Shown here piece after piece: positions 49,328-57,850 of a stretch of DNA of 64,000 nt. The stretch is taken from contig NZ_CAKKLP010000007.1 in the NCBI RefSeq assembly GCF_918698085.1, forward strand, positions 62,001 to 126,000, given 5' to 3'. Below the pieces are notes generated by a model, which was not told the DNA's origin, did not search any database, and worked only from the letters and a program-made list of their open reading frames with translations. The stretch is from Chryseobacterium sp. Bi04 (lineage in GTDB: Bacteria; Bacteroidota; Bacteroidia; Flavobacteriales; Weeksellaceae). Made by a program: the position numbers and the translations under genes. Each line of letters begins with the position of its first letter. Position 1 is the first letter of the stretch.

Positions 49328-51394
49328 CTATTTATTTTTCTTGAAGAAATCTACTCCGCATTCTAAGAATTTTTTGAAATCCTCTTTTGGCATATATCCG
49401 GAAACAGGGGTATTGATCACTTTTCCGTCAGGAGTTATTAAAACATAGTGAGGCTGAGAGTTATTATTAAAGTTAACCTGTTGGAATAAGCTCCATCTGT
49501 CACCAATTGTTTTTACTTTTTTAATCTGTCCTTCCCCAAGGTCTATTTTAGTTTTTTGATCTTCAGGAAGCTCTTCTTTATCATCTACATATAAAGAAGC
49601 TAATACCACGTCATTTTGTAGTATTGGTAAAATATCCGGTTCACTCCAGACAAATTCTTCCATTTTTCTACAGTTTTCACAACCGTATCCCGTAAAGTCA
49701 ATTAAGATGGGTTTGTTTTCCTTTTTGGCAAGCTCAATAGCTTTGAAAAAATCATGCTCAGGATGCATTCCTAAAATTCCGTCTTTTTCATCGTGGAAAT
49801 AGCTAACGTTCAGTGGAGGTAAAATACCACTTAACAATTGAAGTTTCGGACGTTCAGAAGGAATTAATCCCTGGATCAGATAAATGACAAATCCAAAACC
49901 TAATACTCCAAGAATCTTTCTGGTGATCGAGATCTTTGGTTTTTTATCATCATGCGGGAACTTGATCAGCCCAAATAAATATAAAGCAAGCCCAAGAGCA
50001 ACAATAATCCAGATGGCGATGAAAAGTTCTCTTTTCAGGAAGAAAGTTTTGGAAACCAAATCTGCCTTGGATAAGAATTTTAATGCTAATGCCAATTCTA
50101 CGAATCCTAACACAACTTTCACAGTATTCATCCATCCTCCGGATTTTGGAAGACTTTGCAACGCTTGTGGGAATAAAGCCAATAGCCCGAAAACAATCGC
50201 CCACGCCAGCCCAAATCCTGCTAGTGCAAAAGTCAGCAGCATAGGAACATTGGAAGATCCTGTTACCGCACTTCCCAGTAAACTTCCTAAAATAGGTCCT
50301 GTACAAGAGAATGAAACAATAACCAGCGTAAGTGCCATAAAGAAGATTCCGATGATCCCTCCGGCTTCTTCTGCTTTCGAAGATTTATTGGCAATGGAAC
50401 TAGGTAGTGTAATATCATAATACCCGAAGAAACTTCCGGCAAAGAAAATAAAGATGATAAAGAAGGCAATATTCAGCCATACACTTGTAGAAATTTCATT
50501 GAAGATATTTCCGGCAATTCCGTCAATAATATGGAAAGGGATACTTAATAAGACAAAAATAAGAAGAATGAAAAATCCGTAGATAACGGCATCTCTTTTT
50601 CCTTTTGCTTTATCTTTATTTCCTTTGGTAAAGAATGAAACCGTTAAAGGAATCATAGGGAAAACACAAGGTGTTAGCAAGGCAATTAAACCTCCGATAA
50701 ATCCTAAGAACAGGTATGTCCAGTAGTTTTCTTCTACCTGTGTAGATGCTGTCCCACAATCTGTCAGTGGATTTTTAAAATCCAATGTTTCAATTTTTAG
50801 CTGTTTAGGATCTAATTTTGAAACTTCAGAAACGGTAACTTCTTGTTTTGGAGGATTTTCGGTAATTTTTTCAACTGTTTTCACCGAGTCTTTTACAGCT
50901 GCAGGTGTTTCTTCAACAGCCTCTTCAGTGGCTCCTTTCGGAGTTAGTTTTTGATTGAATTCTAAAGTATTGGGAGCTAAACAAACCCTGTCGTCACAAG
51001 TCTGATACGTAATCTCAGAAGTAACATCGGCTGGTTTTGCAGGATCTTTTAATTTGAATTTTTGTTTGAACCCGGCTGAATTGGAGTAAAAAACAATAGT
51101 TCCTCCAAAAGCCTCGGAAAATTCTTCATGCTTTTTACCCACCTCGGAAAATTTTCCGATCAGTTCAATATTTTTTCCTGAAACTTTATACTCAGTAGGA
51201 ATTCCGGTGTCTTCCGGTAAATCTTTTGAGTAGATATGCCAGCCTTTTTCCATGGTGGCATTTAAAACCGCTTCATACTGGTTATTCCCCAGATCATTGA
51301 TGGTGAATTTAAACTTTACAGGATTTTTTATCTGCGCATTAATTCCCGTCGCTAAAAATAGTAGAATTAATAAAAACCAATTTCTAAATTTCAT
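49328..51394 (-). CDS. dsbD: Thiol:disulfide interchange protein DsbD
   Basis: 688 residues from the ATG at 51394 (MKFRNWFLLILLFLATGINAQ, signal peptide); an ATG four codons earlier (51406) is an alternative. N-terminal periplasmic domain (about 20-150) has the CDDRVC pair. The central membrane domain has about eight helices with CVFPMIPLT and SCTGPILGS, each a Cys-Pro-type electron-carrying site. The C-terminal thioredoxin domain has CENC (in YGCENCRKM). It passes electrons from cytoplasmic thioredoxin to periplasmic reductases. Starts inside the end of tilS, so the two are coupled. Confidence 0.93.
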   Translation of the reverse strand: MKFRNWFLLILLFLATGINAQIKNPVKFKFTINDLGNNQYEAVLNATMEKGWHIYSKDLPEDTGIPTEYKVSGKNIELIGKFSEVGKKHEEFSEAFGGTIVFYSNSAGFKQKFKLKDPAKPADVTSEITYQTCDDRVCLAPNTLEFNQKLTPKGATEEAVEETPAAVKDSVKTVEKITENPPKQEVTVSEVSKLDPKQLKIETLDFKNPLTDCGTASTQVEENYWTYLFLGFIGGLIALLTPCVFPMIPLTVSFFTKGNKDKAKGKRDAVIYGFFILLIFVLLSIPFHIIDGIAGNIFNEISTSVWLNIAFFIIFIFFAGSFFGYYDITLPSSIANKSSKAEEAGGIIGIFFMALTLVIVSFSCTGPILGSLLGSAVTGSSNVPMLLTFALAGFGLAWAIVFGLLALFPQALQSLPKSGGWMNTVKVVLGFVELALALKFLSKADLVSKTFFLKRELFIAIWIIVALGLALYLFGLIKFPHDDKKPKISITRKILGVLGFGFVIYLIQGLIPSERPKLQLLSGILPPLNVSYFHDEKDGILGMHPEHDFFKAIELAKKENKPILIDFTGYGCENCRKMEEFVWSEPDILPILQNDVVLASLYVDDKEELPEDQKTKIDLGEGQIKKVKTIGDRWSLFQQVNFNNNSQPHYVLITPDGKVINTPVSGYMPKEDFKKFLECGVDFFKKNK

Positions 51395-52733
51395 TTTTCG
51401 TTTCATTAAAAATTTTGAGACTCCATTTTGTTTTCTCATCCTTAGTATATTTTCTGTCCTGTCTGAAAGGAAGTATTCCAAGTACGGAATTATTGCTGTC
51501 AGCCAGTATCCAAATTTTTTGCCTCGCTAAAATAGATAATTTTTCGTCCCTAAAAAATTTAGAAACTTTCTTTTTTCCTGAAAAACCAATAGGGTAAAAC
51601 TCGTCACCATCCTGTTGCTTTCTCAGGCGCAGTGGAAACTGAAGTTTTTCAGCATCAAAATCCCATTCAAAACCCTTATTGATTCCATCAATGTCTTCAA
51701 TAGTATTTTTAAGGTTAATATTGATTTGTTTTTCAGAAAAATTAAAATGATCAATCAGGATAACTTCCTCTGTAGACTTCTGTTCTTTATTCCGGTCAAT
51801 AAATATCAATTCGTCACGGTTGATGACCAGTTGGTATTCTTTTGAAAAAAAAGAACTGTTGTTTTCAGCTGTGAAAATTTTAGGGATTTCTTCTTCCTGA
51901 GTAAATCCATATTTCTTTAAAATTTCAAACTTTACGAAATCGCTTTCCTGATCCAGCTTTTCCTTTGATAAGATTTTATAGTCTTGGTTAAATAAGGAAA
52001 GCTTATTTTCTATTTCTTCAACCTGTTTCTGGACAAAATCTTTAGTTTGATTCAGATAAGAAGAACTCTTTTTGAAATTTTCAAGAAAATGATCATTGGT
52101 TTCCAATAGTTTTGGAACGATTTCGTTTCTGATTTTATTTCTTAAATAATCACTTTTTTTATTGGAGAGATCCTCACGGAATTCGATATGGTTTTCCTCG
52201 GCAAACTGGTAAATTTCTTTTTTGGAAAAATTTAAAAGTGGTCGGATTATATTATTGTCATGAGAAGGAATGCCGCTCAGTCCATTAATGCCAGATGCTT
52301 TGGAAAGATTAATGATAAAAGTTTCCAGCTGATCATTAAGATGATGTGCGGTAACAAGAAATTCCAGCTTCTCCTGATTCCTGATTTCTTTAAAAAATTG
52401 ATAACGGAGTTCTCTTGCCCAAAGCTGAATAGAGTGGTCCGGTTTTTTATCTTTTTCAGAAACTTCATACAGATGAAACTTTATATGATTTTTCTCACAA
52501 AAATCCTGAACAACTTTCTGATCAAGATCTGAATCTTCACCACGAAGTTTATAATTGATATGAGCGATCTGTATTTCACAGTTTTTATCTTGCCCATTGT
52601 CCTGTAAATCCTGAAATAATGAGGCCAGAACCATAGAGTCTGCTCCTCCACTCACCGCCAGAAGATAGGAGTGTTTTTCAGGGTGGTCAACAAGGTTTTC
52701 CAATTGATTTTTAAAGCTCGTTTTTTTCAACAT
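51384..52733 (-). CDS. tilS: tRNA(Ile)-lysidine synthetase
   Basis: 449 residues. N-terminal PP-loop SGGADSMVL binds ATP. It attaches lysine to C34 of tRNA-Ile(CAU) so that it reads AUA. Segments IQIAHINYKLRGEDSD, TAHHLNDQLETFIINLSKASG and IIRPLLNFSKKEI fit TilS, and the C-terminal ~100 residues match the TilS substrate-recognition domain. Essential in most bacteria. Promoter at 52757-52764; dsbD follows with overlap. Confidence 0.93.
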   Translation of the reverse strand: MLKKTSFKNQLENLVDHPEKHSYLLAVSGGADSMVLASLFQDLQDNGQDKNCEIQIAHINYKLRGEDSDLDQKVVQDFCEKNHIKFHLYEVSEKDKKPDHSIQLWARELRYQFFKEIRNQEKLEFLVTAHHLNDQLETFIINLSKASGINGLSGIPSHDNNIIRPLLNFSKKEIYQFAEENHIEFREDLSNKKSDYLRNKIRNEIVPKLLETNDHFLENFKKSSSYLNQTKDFVQKQVEEIENKLSLFNQDYKILSKEKLDQESDFVKFEILKKYGFTQEEEIPKIFTAENNSSFFSKEYQLVINRDELIFIDRNKEQKSTEEVILIDHFNFSEKQININLKNTIEDIDGINKGFEWDFDAEKLQFPLRLRKQQDGDEFYPIGFSGKKKVSKFFRDEKLSILARQKIWILADSNNSVLGILPFRQDRKYTKDEKTKWSLKIFNETKNEI

Positions 52734-52756
52734 ATACGTTGAGAATTTCTTTTATG

Positions 52757-52764
52757 CAAAGATA
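52757..52764 (-). promoter_or_regulatory. -7 promoter box of tilS
   Basis: TATCTTTG on the minus strand, 24 bases before the tilS ATG at 52733. Confidence 0.6.
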
Positions 52765-52790
52765 ACCGATATAATTCAATTGAATTTTCC

Positions 52791-52798
52791 TAACTTTG
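52791..52798 (+). promoter_or_regulatory. -7 promoter box of the OmpA-family gene
   Basis: TAACTTTG, 23 bases before the ATG at 52821. It is divergent from the tilS promoter; the two boxes are 26 bases apart. Confidence 0.6.
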
Positions 52799-52820
52799 AT
52801 TGGTCTAAAAATGATTATTT

Positions 52821-53654
52821 ATGAAGATTTTAAAAATTTTAGCAGTTTCTGCAATGGCGCTGGGTATGACATCTTGTGTAAGCAAGAAACAATACGATGC
52901 CCTGAGCACAAACTATAAGCAGTGTATTGAAAATATCGGAGAAAGACAAAGAGAAATTCAGGATCTGAAATCTCAGAATTCTGCATTAGCAGGGGAGAAC
53001 AGCTTACTGAAAAGCCAGCATGATGCGTTGAAATCATCTCTGGATGCATGTCTTTCAAATACAGGAAAAAGCTCTGCTAACATCGATAAATTGGTAAGTG
53101 AAATCAACTCTTCAAACTCATACATCAAGCAATTGATTTCAAACAATGCTAAAAATGACAGCTTGAATCTGGCATTGTCTAATAAGCTGAAGAGATCTTT
53201 AGATAACGTTTCTGATGAAGATGTACAGGTGAAGGTACTGAAAGGGGTAGTAATGATCTCGCTTTCAGATAAAATGTTATACAAAACAGGAGATTACAAT
53301 ATCTTACCTGCTGCTCAGGAAGTCTTAGGTAAAGTAGCGAAAGTAATCAATGATTATGATAAATATTCTGTACTGATAGAAGGTAACACAGATAATGCTC
53401 CATTAAATTCTACAAACCTGCCTAGAGATAACTGGGATCTTTCTGCATTAAGAGGAACTTCTGTTGCTAAAGTTCTTCAGACTCAGTTTGGAGTAGATCC
53501 TGCGAGAATGACAGCAGGAGGGCGTTCTGAATACAACCCTAAAGCTACAAACATGAGTGTTTCCGGTAGAGGGGAAAACAGAAGAACTGAAATCATCATT
53601 ATGCCTAAGCTTGATGAATTTATGAAACTGATGGATATCGCTCCAAAGAAATAA
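52821..53654 (+). CDS. OmpA-family peptidoglycan-binding lipoprotein
   Basis: 277 residues. Signal peptide II with lipobox MTSC (lipid on Cys19). Residues ~30-130 are a coiled coil with heptads. The C-terminal ~130 residues are an OmpA/MotB-like domain (EGNTDNAPLNST, RGTSVAKVLQ, GGRSEYNPKATN, GRGENRRTEIII) that binds peptidoglycan via Asp and Arg. It likely anchors the outer membrane to the wall. Divergent from tilS; a very strong terminator follows. Confidence 0.9.
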   Translation: MKILKILAVSAMALGMTSCVSKKQYDALSTNYKQCIENIGERQREIQDLKSQNSALAGENSLLKSQHDALKSSLDACLSNTGKSSANIDKLVSEINSSNSYIKQLISNNAKNDSLNLALSNKLKRSLDNVSDEDVQVKVLKGVVMISLSDKMLYKTGDYNILPAAQEVLGKVAKVINDYDKYSVLIEGNTDNAPLNSTNLPRDNWDLSALRGTSVAKVLQTQFGVDPARMTAGGRSEYNPKATNMSVSGRGENRRTEIIIMPKLDEFMKLMDIAPKK

Positions 53655-53670
53655 TTAAAACAATTATAAT

Positions 53671-53712
53671 AAAAACAATAAATCCCGAAGAAATTCGGGA
53701 TTTATTGTTTTT
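53671..53712 (+). terminator. Very strong terminator of the OmpA-family gene
   Basis: A 19-bp perfect stem (53671-53689 with 53694-53712) has a GAAA tetraloop. The outer part of the right arm is T-rich. Confidence 0.9.
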
Positions 53713-53835
53713 ATGAAATAAGTTCATCTTTTTCAAAAGATGGATCTAAGGTTAATCAATAGATGTAATTATTTATAGCAAGCGTAATCTACATCTCTTT
53801 CTCTCAACTGCTTTATCATATACCCCACATAAAAA

Positions 53836-53855
53836 ATCCCGAAGAGGCTCGGGAT
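53836..53855 (-). terminator. Terminator of the 51-aa basic protein gene
   Basis: ATCCCGA (53836-53842) pairs with TCGGGAT (53849-53855). On the minus strand it is followed by TTTTTT, 12 bases after the stop at 53867. Confidence 0.7.
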
Positions 53856-53866
53856 ATTTTTTTTAA

Positions 53867-54022
53867 TCAAATTAATTCTTCCTTTTTAAGAAGAGAAATA
53901 ATTCTTTGCAAAAATGAATTGGATATTTCGGTCTTCGTTTTTTTTGAAGAAGAGCGTGTATTACCTTTCAGTAATACAGATTTTTGATTCTCACGGTTAG
54001 TTTGTTTCTCTTCTGCAATCAT
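53867..54022 (-). CDS. 51-aa basic protein of unknown function
   Basis: A frame of 51 codons: MIAEEKQTNRENQKSVLLKG at the start, a Ser/Lys run (TRSSSKKTK) and an amphipathic C-terminus (FLQRIISLLKKEELI). It has a good -7 box 34 bases upstream (54056-54063) and a terminator 12 bases downstream, which supports it as a real gene. No signal peptide, Cys or known domain. It is divergent from the peptide gene at 54376; a regulatory or immunity role is only inference. Confidence 0.55.
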   Translation of the reverse strand: MIAEEKQTNRENQKSVLLKGNTRSSSKKTKTEISNSFLQRIISLLKKEELI

Positions 54023-54375
54023 TTTTCGTAGTGTTTTTACCCTTTATCCTACACGCAAAATTATAACTATTGTGGTAGCGAAAACATCCGTATTTTCACG
54101 GTATTTTGTATGGGGTTTTCCCCGGCCGATTAATCAAATATATAGGCTTTTTTATAGATGAATTCCGGAAAAACAGAACTAACATGAAAAATGTATGCTC
54201 AATGCGTTTTTACGTAAAAAATCAATAAAAACACATGTGATTTATGTTTTTAATTATGTGATATCATGATATTTATTTAAAATAATACGTATATTTAAAT
54301 CTCCATAAAAGGAAATAAATATAGAGGTATCCGAAAATCTTAAAGAGTAGGAAAATAATACTAAACAAAATAGAT
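54023..54375. other. 353-bp divergent intergenic region
   Basis: It holds the -7 box of the 51-aa basic gene (54056-54063) and short palindromes: CCGTATTTTCACGG (54088-54101), GGGGTTTTCCCC (54112-54123), TTTTTACGTAAAAA (54207-54220) and ATATCATGATAT (54261-54272). A weak -7-like box, TATATTTA, is at 54290-54297 for the peptide gene. The palindromes could be operators; this is inference. Confidence 0.45.
54056..54063 (-). promoter_or_regulatory. -7 promoter box of the 51-aa basic protein
   Basis: TAATTTTG on the minus strand. Transcription near 54049 gives a 27-base leader. Confidence 0.6.
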
Positions 54376-54531
54376 ATGAAAAATTCAAAAAAACTTTCAA
54401 GAAGAGAAATGAAAACTGTACAAGGAGCTATTAATGGGTGTAATCCACAGATATTTTGTTCCAGTCCACAGACAAAGTGTTGCCCAGGATGGGTCTGTGC
54501 AGGTATAAGACAATATTGTATAGCCATATAA
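54376..54531 (+). CDS. Bacteriocin-like peptide precursor with six-cysteine knottin-type core
   Basis: 51 codons. Leader: MKNSKKLSRREMKTVQGAING (residues 1-21), matching the Lys-rich leaders ending LKxIxGG/GA of Chryseobacterium bacteriocin-like precursors. Core: residues 22-51, Cys at 22, 28, 35, 36, 41 and 48, i.e. C-x5-C-x6-CC-x4-C-x6-C, the inhibitor-cystine-knot spacing; short hydrophobic end IAI. A perfect 15-bp-arm terminator (54562-54591) follows 30 bases after the stop. Upstream is a weak -7 box. No processing or export gene is beside it, so it would use a peptidase-ABC transporter encoded elsewhere. It may be an antimicrobial or signalling peptide; this is inference. The frame, leader and Cys pattern are seen directly. 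Confidence 0.75.
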   Translation: MKNSKKLSRREMKTVQGAINGCNPQIFCSSPQTKCCPGWVCAGIRQYCIAI

Positions 54532-54561
54532 TGATTTTTTACATAAAAATTAGATATGTCT

Positions 54562-54591
54562 AAAAAGAGAGGAATTAATTCCTCTCTTTTT
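54562..54591 (+). terminator. Terminator of the peptide gene
   Basis: A perfect palindrome of 30 bases (54562-54576 with 54577-54591; arms AAAAAGAGAGGAATT and its complement), ending in a run of T. Confidence 0.85.
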
Positions 54592-54647
54592 TGTTTTGGA
54601 TATGGAACAGAAACATGGGTTGTTCAAAAAAGAAATTTTAAAATCCT

Positions 54648-54655
54648 TAAATTTG
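54648..54655 (+). promoter_or_regulatory. -7 promoter box of the O-methyltransferase operon
   Basis: TAAATTTG, 18 bases before the ATG at 54673. Confidence 0.6.
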
Positions 54656-54672
54656 TTTAAATTAAATTTTCT

Positions 54673-55320
54673 ATGAGTTTTTTTGAAGAAAAGAATCCTG
54701 AAATGGACAGGTATTTGGAAGCACATGCTTCTTCAGAATCAGAAATACTGAAAAAGCTGAGAAGGGAAACCTATCAGAAAACAACACAGCCCCACATGAT
54801 TTCAGGATATCAGCAAGGAAGACTTTTAACCATTATTTCCCAAATGCTGAAACCCAAAAATGTGCTGGAAATAGGAACATTTACAGGATATGCTACCTTG
54901 TGTCTGGCAACAGGTCTTGCTAAGGATGGAAAAATTACAACTTTGGATGTGAATGAAGATCTTGCATACCTGCCAAAGAAATATTTTGAGACGAGTGAAT
55001 ATGCCAGTCAGATTGAATTCAGGCTTCAGGATGCTAAAGAGTTTTTGAAAGAAACAGATGAGGTTTTTGACCTTATTTTTGTGGATGCTGATAAAGAAAA
55101 TTATGCAGACTATTTTAGACTCATTAAACCGAAAACGAAATCCGGATCTGTAATTATGTTTGATAATGTCTTGTGGTATGGAAAAGTACTGGAAGAAAAT
55201 CCAAAACAGAAATCTACACAGTCTATCAAAGAATTAAATGATTTAGCGGCAAAAGATGAAGATTTCGAAAATCTTATTTTACCTTTGCGTGATGGAGTAA
55301 ATTTTCTGAGAAGAAAATAA
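54673..55320 (+). CDS. SAM-dependent O-methyltransferase (caffeoyl-CoA O-methyltransferase-like)
   Basis: 215 residues. SAM motif VLEIGTFTGYATLCLA, TTLDVNED and the metal-binding LIFVDADKENYADYF, with FDNVLWYG as the third signature. It is the class I catechol-type O-methyltransferase family, using a divalent metal. The natural substrate in this bacterium is unknown. First gene of a row of same-strand genes to 57850. Confidence 0.9.
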   Translation: MSFFEEKNPEMDRYLEAHASSESEILKKLRRETYQKTTQPHMISGYQQGRLLTIISQMLKPKNVLEIGTFTGYATLCLATGLAKDGKITTLDVNEDLAYLPKKYFETSEYASQIEFRLQDAKEFLKETDEVFDLIFVDADKENYADYFRLIKPKTKSGSVIMFDNVLWYGKVLEENPKQKSTQSIKELNDLAAKDEDFENLILPLRDGVNFLRRK

Positions 55321-55409
55321 ATTAAAAGATTTAAAAATTAAGAAATTAAAAGATTTTACGGAATCTGATTCTTTAATCTTTAAATCATTCAATCTTTTAA
55401 TCTTAATGA
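55321..55409. repeat. AT-rich word repeats with an inverted pair between two genes
   Basis: The 89-base gap is built from repeated ATTAAAAGATT-type words and their complements; TTAAAAGATT (55346-55355) and AATCTTTTAA (55391-55400) form an inverted pair. No promoter box was seen. Similar word repeats are at 35421-35509. Confidence 0.6.
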
Positions 55410-56126
55410 ATGAATAAAGGAATTTGTATTGTTACAGTAGCGCCGGTCCGTGCTGAAAATTCTGACAAAGCGGAAATTGTCACGGAAATATTGTTTGGGG
55501 AAAGTGCTGATATTTTGGAGGTTAATAAAAACTGGACTAAGATAAAAATGCACTATGACGGCTATGAGGGATGGATGGATACGAAACAGATAAAGCCTGT
55601 AACAGATGAAGAGCTTGCTAACAGAAAAGTTACTATTGTTACTGAAGACTTCTCTTCCGTACTCATGAACGACGGTAAAACTTTGTTATCTATGGGTTCT
55701 GAGGTGGAATTTCCTGCTGTAGCCTCAAAAAGAAGTCATGACCTACGGGAAAGTATTGTCCTGGCTGCTCGTGAATTCATTAATGTACCCTATTTATGGG
55801 GTGGGAAAAGTTTCTTTGCCGTAGACTGTTCCGGTTTTACCCAGTTGGTTTATAAAATTCATGATATAAAATTACCCAGAGATGCTTCTCAGCAGGCTGA
55901 AGTAGGAGAAGCACTTACTTTTGTGGAAGAAACACAGCCTGGAGATCTTGCTTTTTTTGAAAATGCTGAAGGCAAGATTATCCATGTAGGTATTATGCTG
56001 GAAAATCAAAAAATTATCCATGCCTCAGGAAAGGTGAGGATTGATACGCTGGACTCTACGGGAATCTTCAATAAAGAAATGAATAAACATACCCATAAGT
56101 TGAGAGTACTTAAAAGTGTTATTTAA
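55410..56126 (+). CDS. NlpC/P60 family cell-wall hydrolase
   Basis: 238 residues. The N-terminal ~125 residues are two SH3b-like modules (WTKIKMHYDGYEGWMDTKQI). The C-terminal NlpC/P60 domain has Cys in VDCSGFTQLVY and His in IIHVGIML, the catalytic pair. It cuts peptidoglycan stem peptides (D-Glu to diamino acid). There is no clear signal peptide, so export by another route or a cytoplasmic recycling role (YkfC-like) is likely. The ATG at 55406 reaches a stop after three codons, so the start is 55410. Confidence 0.9.
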   Translation: MNKGICIVTVAPVRAENSDKAEIVTEILFGESADILEVNKNWTKIKMHYDGYEGWMDTKQIKPVTDEELANRKVTIVTEDFSSVLMNDGKTLLSMGSEVEFPAVASKRSHDLRESIVLAAREFINVPYLWGGKSFFAVDCSGFTQLVYKIHDIKLPRDASQQAEVGEALTFVEETQPGDLAFFENAEGKIIHVGIMLENQKIIHASGKVRIDTLDSTGIFNKEMNKHTHKLRVLKSVI

Positions 56127-56129
56127 AAT

Positions 56130-56615
56130 ATGAAAATCTCCAGCATATTATTAATTGTAAATACGCTATTGCTTATTGTAATTTGGGCATTTACAGGAAT
56201 TAAATATGCTGCATTACCAGAGGTGATTCCTACTCATTTTGACTTTCAGGGAAATGTAGATGGAGAATCTGGAAAAACTGCGATCTGGGCCCTTCCGTGT
56301 ATTGCTACTTTTATTTCTGTTCTTTTTGTTGGAATATCCAGAGATCCCAATTCTACTTTACTGAATGTTCCTAAAAGTTTTCGTAATAAAGAGACTTTAG
56401 AATTGTATGTGTTTTCCCTGCAGCTTCCTGTAATGCTTTTATTTTTAGATATTATTTTAGAGAGCGTTCGGATAGCAGAGGGTAAGCAGACTGATCTCAG
56501 TAATGCTATTTTTATTATTCTAGGATTGCTGTTTACAGTGATTGGAGTAGGATTAGTGAAATCAATTCAGGAGAGCCTCACAAAGAAATCTAACGATAAA
56601 TCAAATCAAAATTGA
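56130..56615 (+). CDS. DUF1648 membrane protein
   Basis: 161 residues. N-terminal helix (about 4-22), then ALPEVIPTHFDFQGNVDG, the DUF1648 signature, then three more helices (about 50-68, 87-108 and 120-145). Similar domains occur in SdpI-type immunity proteins, but this is a short, single-domain form. It is 3 bases after the NlpC gene and overlaps waaA by four bases (TTGA), so it is co-transcribed. Confidence 0.8.
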   Translation: MKISSILLIVNTLLLIVIWAFTGIKYAALPEVIPTHFDFQGNVDGESGKTAIWALPCIATFISVLFVGISRDPNSTLLNVPKSFRNKETLELYVFSLQLPVMLLFLDIILESVRIAEGKQTDLSNAIFIILGLLFTVIGVGLVKSIQESLTKKSNDKSNQN

Positions 56616-57850
56616 AACTGATTTACAACATATTTATTAGCCTTCTCATTTTCGGAATGAAGGCTTTCTCTTTGATTAATGATAAAACTAAAAAAGGCGT
56701 TGACGGCAGAAGACAATCTTTGGATAAAGTAAAAACTGCCTTTTCAAAAGAAGACAAGGTGGTCTGGATGCATGCCGCAAGCTTGGGAGAATATGAGCAG
56801 GGGCTGCCGGTTTTGGAAAAACTAAAAGAAAGACTGCCGGATCACAAAATTCTGGTAACGTTCTTTTCTCCGTCGGGTTATGAAAATGTTGTTAAAAAAA
56901 AGCATATAGCAGATGTGATCTGCTATCTCCCTTTTGATAAAAAACGTACTGTAAAAGACTTTACATCACAGTTTAATACTCAACTGTTTTTTACGGTGAA
57001 GTATGACTATTGGTATAATCTGCTGGCTGAGCTTAAGAGTAAAAATGCAAAGGTGTATGTGATTTCTGCATTGTTCTATGAAAGACAATCTTTCTTTACT
57101 TCCTATGGAAAGTGGTTTGTAAAACAACTTCAGCATAATGTAGATTGGTTTTTTCATCAGACTCAGTTTTCCCTTGCTCTTGCTAAAAGTGTAGGCCTGG
57201 TGAAATCTTCAGTAACGGGAGATACCAGGTTTGACCGTGTAAGACAGCTTAGGCTACGCGACAATCATGTAGATTATATTGCAGATTTTATAGGGAAAAA
57301 TAAAGCAATTGTTTTTGGAAGCTCATGGCAGGCAGAGGAGAAAATTGCAGCAACGGTATTCCGAAAAAATTCCAGGTTAAAACTGATTATAGCGCCTCAT
57401 GACATGAAAAGAGTGGAACATTTAAAAAGTATTTTCCCTGAGGCATTGTTGTATAGCGAAATGCAAACCTCTCAAGCCATAAATCTCAATACTCAACTCT
57501 TGATTATAGACAGCATAGGTTTATTGTCAAAGCTGTATTCCTATGCAGATATTGCTGTAGTGGGAGGAGGTTTCCATGATGCAGGGCTGCATAATATCCT
57601 GGAGGCAGCCACATTTGGTGTTCCTGTTATTTTTGGGAATCATTACAAAAAGAATCCTGAAGCAGATGACCTTATCTCTGTAGAAGGTGGGAGATCTTTT
57701 GCTGATGAAGCTACTGCTGCAGAATTTGTCTTATTTCTTACCAATGACGATAACAAAGAAGAATTGGCAGCAATGTCTCAGAATGCTGAGAAATTTGTTG
57801 ACGGGAAGCCTAATGCTACAGAAATGATCCTTCAGAAAATCCTATCTTAA
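56612..57850 (+). CDS. waaA: 3-deoxy-D-manno-octulosonic acid transferase
   Basis: 412 residues; the start is TTG at 56612, overlapping the upstream stop. N-terminal helix, then HAASLGEYEQGLPVLEKLK and GYENVVKKKHIADVICYLPFD of the GT30 family. C-terminal part has VVGGGFHDAGLHNILEAATFGVPVIFG with the conserved Glu. It attaches Kdo to lipid A, the core step of LPS. Membrane-associated. It overlaps the opposite-strand gene by 9 bases. Confidence 0.93.
   Translation: MKLIYNIFISLLIFGMKAFSLINDKTKKGVDGRRQSLDKVKTAFSKEDKVVWMHAASLGEYEQGLPVLEKLKERLPDHKILVTFFSPSGYENVVKKKHIADVICYLPFDKKRTVKDFTSQFNTQLFFTVKYDYWYNLLAELKSKNAKVYVISALFYERQSFFTSYGKWFVKQLQHNVDWFFHQTQFSLALAKSVGLVKSSVTGDTRFDRVRQLRLRDNHVDYIADFIGKNKAIVFGSSWQAEEKIAATVFRKNSRLKLIIAPHDMKRVEHLKSIFPEALLYSEMQTSQAINLNTQLLIIDSIGLLSKLYSYADIAVVGGGFHDAGLHNILEAATFGVPVIFGNHYKKNPEADDLISVEGGRSFADEATAAEFVLFLTNDDNKEELAAMSQNAEKFVDGKPNATEMILQKILS

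Noticed and set aside
49884..50420. 178-codon plus-strand frame opposite dsbD
   Set aside because: Antisense to the membrane helices of DsbD; no start signals, no domain.
57842..57850. Overlap of waaA and the 208-aa gene as a possible frameshift
   Set aside because: The genes are on opposite strands and both have normal ends; a 9-base convergent overlap is common.
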